From the NCBI GenBank assembly GCA_964534995.1, contig CAZHSC010000073.1, positions 1 through 17,206 of the forward strand: a DNA stretch of 17,206 bases, written 5' to 3'. The notes beneath the pieces were generated by a model, which did not search any database, was not told the origin of the DNA, and saw only the letters and a list, made by a program, of their open reading frames with translations. This document shows, piece after piece, positions 13,127 through 17,206 of the stretch. The translations under genes were made by a program, and so were the position numbers. How positions within the stretch are numbered: position 1 is the stretch's first letter; the number at the start of each line of letters is the position of its first letter. Source of the DNA: JAJTFW01 sp964534995 (GTDB taxonomy: Bacteria; Bacteroidota; Bacteroidia; AKYH767-A; OLB10).

Positions 13127-14176
13127 ATGAAAAGTATGCAGCAGCAGGGGCTCCGTCTTTTAATCAGTATCACCCTCCTTTTGTTTTTATCGGCCGTATT
13201 AACTTCCTGTTCGGAAAAGAAAAAGAGCGATCAGTCCGGCGCTTTACCCGCCGATAGCAGTGCCCTGGGTAAGCAGATCGCCGAACTTTCGGCAAAAATT
13301 GCCGACAACCCTAAAGACCCGGATCTCTTTCATGAACGCGCCAAACTGCATTTGCAAGGTAATGACGTAGCCAATGCCATGATGGACATGGAAAAAGTGA
13401 TGAGTATGGACACCACCCGCGCCAACTACTTCCTTACATTGGCCGATGTTCATCTGGCGGCATCCAAGCCCGGTAAGTCCAAAGCCGCACTTGAAAAATG
13501 CATTTCACTGGATCCTGCCAACAAAGAAGCTTACGAAAAACTGGCGGAGTTGTATTTCATCGCGCAGCAATACAAAGAAGCCATACAAAACCTCGACGGG
13601 GTATTGAAGCTCGATATCACCAATCCCAAGGCCTATTTTATGAAAGGCATGTGTTACCGCGACATGGGCGACACCACTAAAGCGGTATCCAGTTTTCAAA
13701 CCTGCATCGAACAAAAGAGCGATTACTACGATGCCTACCTGCAATTGGCCATGATCTTTCATGCCCGTAACAACAAACTCGCCTTACAGTATTACGACGG
13801 AGCATTACGTATCAACCCAAAAAGTGTGGACGCTCTATATGGCCGTGGCCTGTGGCACCAGGAAAACGAAAGGAATTTTGACAAGGCCATTCAGGACTAT
13901 ACCAGCGCCGCCCAACTCAATCCCAGGGCCGCGCGCGCCCATTACGCCCTGGGATATATTCATTACCAGTATCTGAAAGTGTATGACCAGGCCATCAAAC
14001 ATTACAACGATGCCATTGCTGCCGACCCGAACTGGCCGGAAGCATGGTTCAACCGCGGATTGGCGTATGAAGCGCTTGGAAACATTGCCGCCGCTGCCGG
14101 CGACTACAGCAAAGCTTTAGAACTCAATCCGCAATACCCCAACGCCGCAGAAGGGCTGAAGCGGGTCAGGAAGTAG
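13127..14176 (+). CDS. TPR-repeat lipoprotein
   Basis: The 349-residue protein has a basic, hydrophobic signal peptide ending in the lipobox LTSC, with the acylated cysteine at C28, followed by S-E-K-K-K. A lysine plus two acidic residues is not present, so surface export is not predicted and an inner-leaflet or periplasm-facing anchor is more likely. After a Ser/Asp-rich linker come about eight consecutive tetratricopeptide repeats from about residue 60 to the end. They are recognisable by units such as AYEKLAELYFIAQQYKEAI and AWFNRGLAYEALGNIAAA, each followed by a proline turn (LDPANK, INPKSV, LNPRAA, ADPNWP, LNPQYP). TPR solenoids bind partner proteins; the partner is not visible here. The ATGs at 13115 and 13136 are alternative starts. 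The first ATG of the frame at 13046 is rejected because it lies upstream of the likely -7 element and would bury the signal peptide. Confidence 0.88.
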   Translation: MKSMQQQGLRLLISITLLLFLSAVLTSCSEKKKSDQSGALPADSSALGKQIAELSAKIADNPKDPDLFHERAKLHLQGNDVANAMMDMEKVMSMDTTRANYFLTLADVHLAASKPGKSKAALEKCISLDPANKEAYEKLAELYFIAQQYKEAIQNLDGVLKLDITNPKAYFMKGMCYRDMGDTTKAVSSFQTCIEQKSDYYDAYLQLAMIFHARNNKLALQYYDGALRINPKSVDALYGRGLWHQENERNFDKAIQDYTSAAQLNPRAARAHYALGYIHYQYLKVYDQAIKHYNDAIAADPNWPEAWFNRGLAYEALGNIAAAAGDYSKALELNPQYPNAAEGLKRVRK

Positions 14177-14294
14177 GGAAGGAGTGGAAACTATCGGTGA
14201 GTATATTTTTTTACATTGTACCTGTGAATGAATCAACATAATAAAATTAGTATTGTGATGGAAGCAAGAGGAAAATTATTCATTCGGGAAATGG

Positions 14295-14332
14295 CAGATA
14301 AATTGGTTTATTCGCATCAGTTAATTTATCTG
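14295..14332. repeat. AT-rich perfect inverted repeat
   Basis: CAGATAAATT (14295-14304) and AATTTATCTG (14323-14332) form a perfect 10-bp inverted repeat with an 18-nt spacer, in the 285-bp gap between the TPR lipoprotein and DUF1801 genes. It could be a regulator site or an RNA hairpin; no T run follows, so it is not an intrinsic terminator. Confidence 0.45.
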
Positions 14333-14461
14333 TGTTTGAAGTTAAAGCAGAATTTGTTAAAATAAAGGCAGTAAAAGATTATTGTTTTTTATCTGACACC
14401 AGACTATAAATGTTGTATTAAAATCTTATTATTACATTTAAAGAACCTAAAATAAACAAAC

Positions 14462-14950
14462 ATGAAAGCCTCCGGTAAAACAGTTGAAGAAATCCTGACC
14501 AACCTTCCTGCTGACAGGGTGGAAGCCTTCAACAAACTTCATGACGTGATTGTTAAAAACCTGCCAAAGGGTTTTGAAGCGGCCATCAGCTATGGCGGAT
14601 TGGGTTATGTGGTACCCCATTCTCTTTATCCGGATGGCTATCATTGCAAACCGGCCGAGCCCCTCCCTTTTGCCGGTATAGCGTCGCAGAAGAATTCCAT
14701 TAATTTCTATCACATGGGTATGTATGCCGATCCGAAATTGCTGGAGTGGTTTGTGGAGGAATATCCAAAGCACAGTAAGCAGAAGCTGGATATGGGTAAA
14801 AGTTGTGTGCGCTTCAGGAAGCCGGATGAAATTCCCTACAAACTCATTGGGGAACTGATGAAGAAGGTAAGTGTCAAACAGTGGATAGAAAAATACGAGT
14901 CTGCATATAAGCCTAAGCCCAAAACGACAAAAGCCAAAGTGATGAAATAG
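14462..14950 (+). CDS. DUF1801 (YdhG-like) domain protein
   Basis: The 162-residue soluble protein is a DUF1801 domain protein. The domain spans about residues 8-135: an N-terminal helix (TVEEILTNLPADRVEAFNKLHD), the core strand FEAAISYGGLGYVVP, the central strand SINFYHMGMYAD, and the segment DMGKSCVRFRKPDEIPYKLI. This resembles Bacillus YdhG/Fra-type proteins with a frataxin-like fold, for which an iron-chaperone role has been proposed; the role here is unknown. A lysine-rich tail (KPKPKTTKAKVMK) extends beyond the domain. The ATG follows an A-rich leader, and a weak candidate promoter (TTG 14413-14415, TACATTTA 14433-14440, spacing 17) lies upstream. No neighbour suggests a pathway. The gene appears to be transcribed alone. 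Confidence 0.85.
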   Translation: MKASGKTVEEILTNLPADRVEAFNKLHDVIVKNLPKGFEAAISYGGLGYVVPHSLYPDGYHCKPAEPLPFAGIASQKNSINFYHMGMYADPKLLEWFVEEYPKHSKQKLDMGKSCVRFRKPDEIPYKLIGELMKKVSVKQWIEKYESAYKPKPKTTKAKVMK

Positions 14951-15187
14951 CAGCTATACCGTGCATGGTTTTGCATAACGGCAATTTTCCTTATTTTTCA
15001 GACTTATTCATGATTATAGCTGTACCCCGTTTTTTTGACTTTAAGAGCAATTCAATGCTAAATGAGATAGGATGGCATTGTGGCCAAATTGATTTTGGTA
15101 ATCAAGGCAATTTCAGAAAATCTAATTTACCGTGATGTATTTAATTTACTTCATGTCTTCATAATAAACCTCTTGGGATTTGGAAAG

Positions 15188-16990
15188 ATGACAATAAGAC
15201 AATTACGATGGCAGTTATTATCCGGACTGGTTATTGCAAATCCTGTTGTTACTTTCCTGCTGATAGCTGGACTCAGTTGTGCTGCTACCGCTTCCTTCGC
15301 ACAGCTCAGGTATAAAGTTTTGTTTCTGGGAAACAGCTACACCCAATCCAACAATATGCCGCAACTGTTATATGACATAGCTTTATCTGCCGGTGATACC
15401 CTGATTTATGACAGCCATACTCCGGGTGGTTATCGTTTGGTGGATCATTTTGCTGACAGTATCAGTCGTAGTAAAATAATGACCGGTGACTGGGATTATG
15501 TCGTGCTGCAGGGTCAGAGCCAGGAACCGATCACCAATGCCAGTCAGTTCAGTAATGGTGGCCAGGCCTTGTATCAACTGATAAAGCAATACAATCCCTG
15601 TGCTGTTGTAATGCCATTTATGACCTGGGGCAGAAAGAACGGAGATGCTTCCAATTGCGCGTCCTTTCCTGTGATGTGTACGTATGAAGGCATGGACACC
15701 ACTTTACGCGATCGCTATTTGCAATTCACCGGTTTAATCAATGGTGAAGTGGCTCCCGTTTCTGTGGTATGGCGATATCTCCGCCTGCAACATCCCGGTA
15801 TTGACTTGTACCAGCCTGACGAGAGTCACCCATCGGTAGCAGGTACCTATGCCGCAGCCTGCTGTTTTTATGCGGGTATATTTAAAAAAGATCCAACCCT
15901 CATTGGCTTCAATACCACGTTGGATACGGGAGATGCCGCTGACATCCGTATGCTCGCAAAATCTAAGGTTTTTGATACACTGGCGCAATGGAACTACAAA
16001 AAATTACCGATGGCTGAGTTTGGATACCAGATTGGAGCGGGCCCGAATCTTGTGAATTTCCATCCGCATCATCCGGGAATACGGCAAAATTATTTATGGG
16101 ACTTTGGAGACGGAGATACATCTTCATCCATGTTTCCTGCGCATACTTACTTAGCAGATGGAAGCTATGTTGTTACTTTAACCACCAGCACCTGTGATTT
16201 GCAGGGGCTTCATACCAGTGTGGCCGATACTCTCATTCAGTTTTGCAGCCATACTCCAACCATATTTACTATGCAACCCTGGCTGTGTAATTTCGATACC
16301 TTGTGGACCCAGGCTGCCGATACTTTTCAATGGTTCAGTAATGGAATACCGCTACCTGAGACCAACCGGTATCTGGCAAATTACGCGCAGTATCCTGACC
16401 TGGCATTTTCTGTGTTGACTACCCTGAATGGATGTTCGGAGTTATCCGAGCTGTTTCCGGGAATTGCACCGTGGACGGGTTATTACTTTGATGCTATTGG
16501 CAACCCCTGCCTTGGAGATACGGTGTCCTTTGCCGTGTTGCATATAAATGGATTCCTGTCGGGTTCGGAAAGTATTTTCTGGTTAAAAAATGATACGCTG
16601 CTGTCCGCCATGACCAATCAAGATACTTTGATCATCACAAACGGAGGAAAGTATGAATGCAGGGTAAATAATCCAACTGCTCTTTGCGCATGGGATACGA
16701 CCTCTTATATTCTTGAATATGACTGCAGCACCACCGGTGTGGGGGAGTATGATCCTGGTATAAGTACTGTGATTTTTCCAAATCCGGCAGAAGAGAACAT
16801 AACCATACGCTTTACGGACGGAAATTCACAAAAAGTGATTTACTTATTTGACACCATGGGTCGCTTGTTGCGTTCGGTACCGGCCTCCGGAACACATATG
16901 AATCTGAACATCGCTGATTTCTCCCCGGGACTTTATTTTATCCGTCAGGGAAACAGCCATTCGCCTGTCGCAAAATTTGTGAAGCAATAA
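15188..16990 (+). CDS. T9SS-secreted SGNH-type hydrolase with PKD domain
   Basis: The 600-residue product has an N-terminal signal peptide with a hydrophobic core (FLLIAGLSCAATASFAQ, cleavage near 38-39). Residues about 41-270 form an SGNH/GDSL-like hydrolase domain similar to DUF4886. Block I is FLGNSYTQSNNMP with the probable nucleophile S50, the VVLQGQSQEP strand follows (105-114), and the C-terminal DESHP gives the candidate catalytic D211 and H214. Residues about 274-345 are a PKD domain with WDFGDGDTS (304-312). A cysteine-containing beta-rich region follows, and the last 80 residues form a T9SS type A sorting domain (VIFPNPAEENITI, PGLYFIRQ, VAKFVKQ). The likely activity is a cell-surface esterase or deacetylase on polysaccharide or lipid; the substrate is unknown. 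The frame extends upstream to a GTG at 15080, but the ATG at 15188 directly precedes the signal peptide. An N-terminus beginning at the GTG would place a second hydrophobic stretch ahead of it. Confidence 0.87.
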   Translation: MTIRQLRWQLLSGLVIANPVVTFLLIAGLSCAATASFAQLRYKVLFLGNSYTQSNNMPQLLYDIALSAGDTLIYDSHTPGGYRLVDHFADSISRSKIMTGDWDYVVLQGQSQEPITNASQFSNGGQALYQLIKQYNPCAVVMPFMTWGRKNGDASNCASFPVMCTYEGMDTTLRDRYLQFTGLINGEVAPVSVVWRYLRLQHPGIDLYQPDESHPSVAGTYAAACCFYAGIFKKDPTLIGFNTTLDTGDAADIRMLAKSKVFDTLAQWNYKKLPMAEFGYQIGAGPNLVNFHPHHPGIRQNYLWDFGDGDTSSSMFPAHTYLADGSYVVTLTTSTCDLQGLHTSVADTLIQFCSHTPTIFTMQPWLCNFDTLWTQAADTFQWFSNGIPLPETNRYLANYAQYPDLAFSVLTTLNGCSELSELFPGIAPWTGYYFDAIGNPCLGDTVSFAVLHINGFLSGSESIFWLKNDTLLSAMTNQDTLIITNGGKYECRVNNPTALCAWDTTSYILEYDCSTTGVGEYDPGISTVIFPNPAEENITIRFTDGNSQKVIYLFDTMGRLLRSVPASGTHMNLNIADFSPGLYFIRQGNSHSPVAKFVKQ

Positions 16991-17206
16991 TGGTATTTTA
17001 AAAAAAAGATGAATCAAATCGATTAGAGGGGCAAGTTAATTGTTGATGTTTACTGTCTTCAGCCGATGAATTATTTTTTGTTGTAAATAAATTTATTTTG
17101 TTTTAATTCAGATTCTGCAATTGAATCGGAAGGAGTATTCATTAGTTTCTCTCTTTGTATTTTCTTTACTTATCTTTATAGACTCGTATTGTAATCCGGC
17201 ATCAAC

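Noticed and set aside
14951..15022. CAGCTATA/TATAGCTG inverted repeat after the DUF1801 gene as a terminator
   Set aside because: The 56-nt spacer is too long for a convincing intrinsic terminator, although a T run follows 6-7 nt later.
15080..15187. Upstream GTG start for the SGNH/T9SS protein
   Set aside because: It would put extra hydrophobic sequence ahead of a clear signal peptide that begins at the ATG at 15188.
16991..17206. Possible gene or promoter at the right edge
   Set aside because: The AT-rich 216 bp has no credible open frame, and no TTG/TAnnTTTG pair at proper spacing was found.

Overview
The window is a stretch of chromosome from a member of the Bacteroidota, most likely an environmental Chitinophagales/Sphingobacteriales-type lineage. 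Four signals point there: two secreted proteins end in type A sorting domains of the type IX secretion system (T9SS); several promoters fit the Bacteroidota form TTG-N19/20-TAnnTTTG; genes lack Shine-Dalgarno sequences; and one lipoprotein carries a Bacteroidota surface-export signal. The content is core metabolism plus cell-surface proteins. I see no CRISPR array, transposase, phage gene, rRNA or tRNA.

Layout. (1) 59-3607, minus strand: serC, serA and a DUF1015 gene, a serine/phosphoserine block transcribed from a good promoter just upstream of serC. (2) 3944-6364: a secreted protein of unknown function, a 2[4Fe-4S] ferredoxin with its own terminator, and, divergently, a short LuxC-type acyl-CoA reductase. 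The 92-bp divergent gap holds a perfect inverted repeat whose two arms both match the -7 promoter element. (3) 6483-9565: a surface lipoprotein with a beta-helix-like body and a G9 homopolymer inside its coding sequence, divergent from the ribosomal protein gene rpmE2 (type B L31, strong terminator), followed by recA with a 21-bp operator-like dyad in its leader and a terminator downstream. (4) 9923-11381, minus strand: a U32-family (TrhP/YegQ-like) gene whose 3' end overlaps a small mono-cluster ferredoxin gene by 29 nt. (5) 11613-16990: two multi-domain T9SS cargo proteins (one an SGNH-type hydrolase with a PKD domain), an eight-TPR lipoprotein and a DUF1801 protein.

How the genes may work together. 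SerA and SerC convert 3-phosphoglycerate to O-phosphoserine, but no recognisable phosphoserine phosphatase is present, and DUF1015 sits where the last step of the pathway would be expected. Iron-sulfur electron transfer recurs: one ferredoxin pairs with the acyl-CoA reductase and another is translationally linked to a U32 enzyme that has its own four-cysteine motif. The most promising leads for new biology are the U32-ferredoxin pair, the DUF1015 protein in the serine block, the ferredoxin/acyl-CoA reductase pair with its symmetric promoter, and the possibly phase-variable surface lipoprotein. Protein families were recognised by eye; no database search was run.
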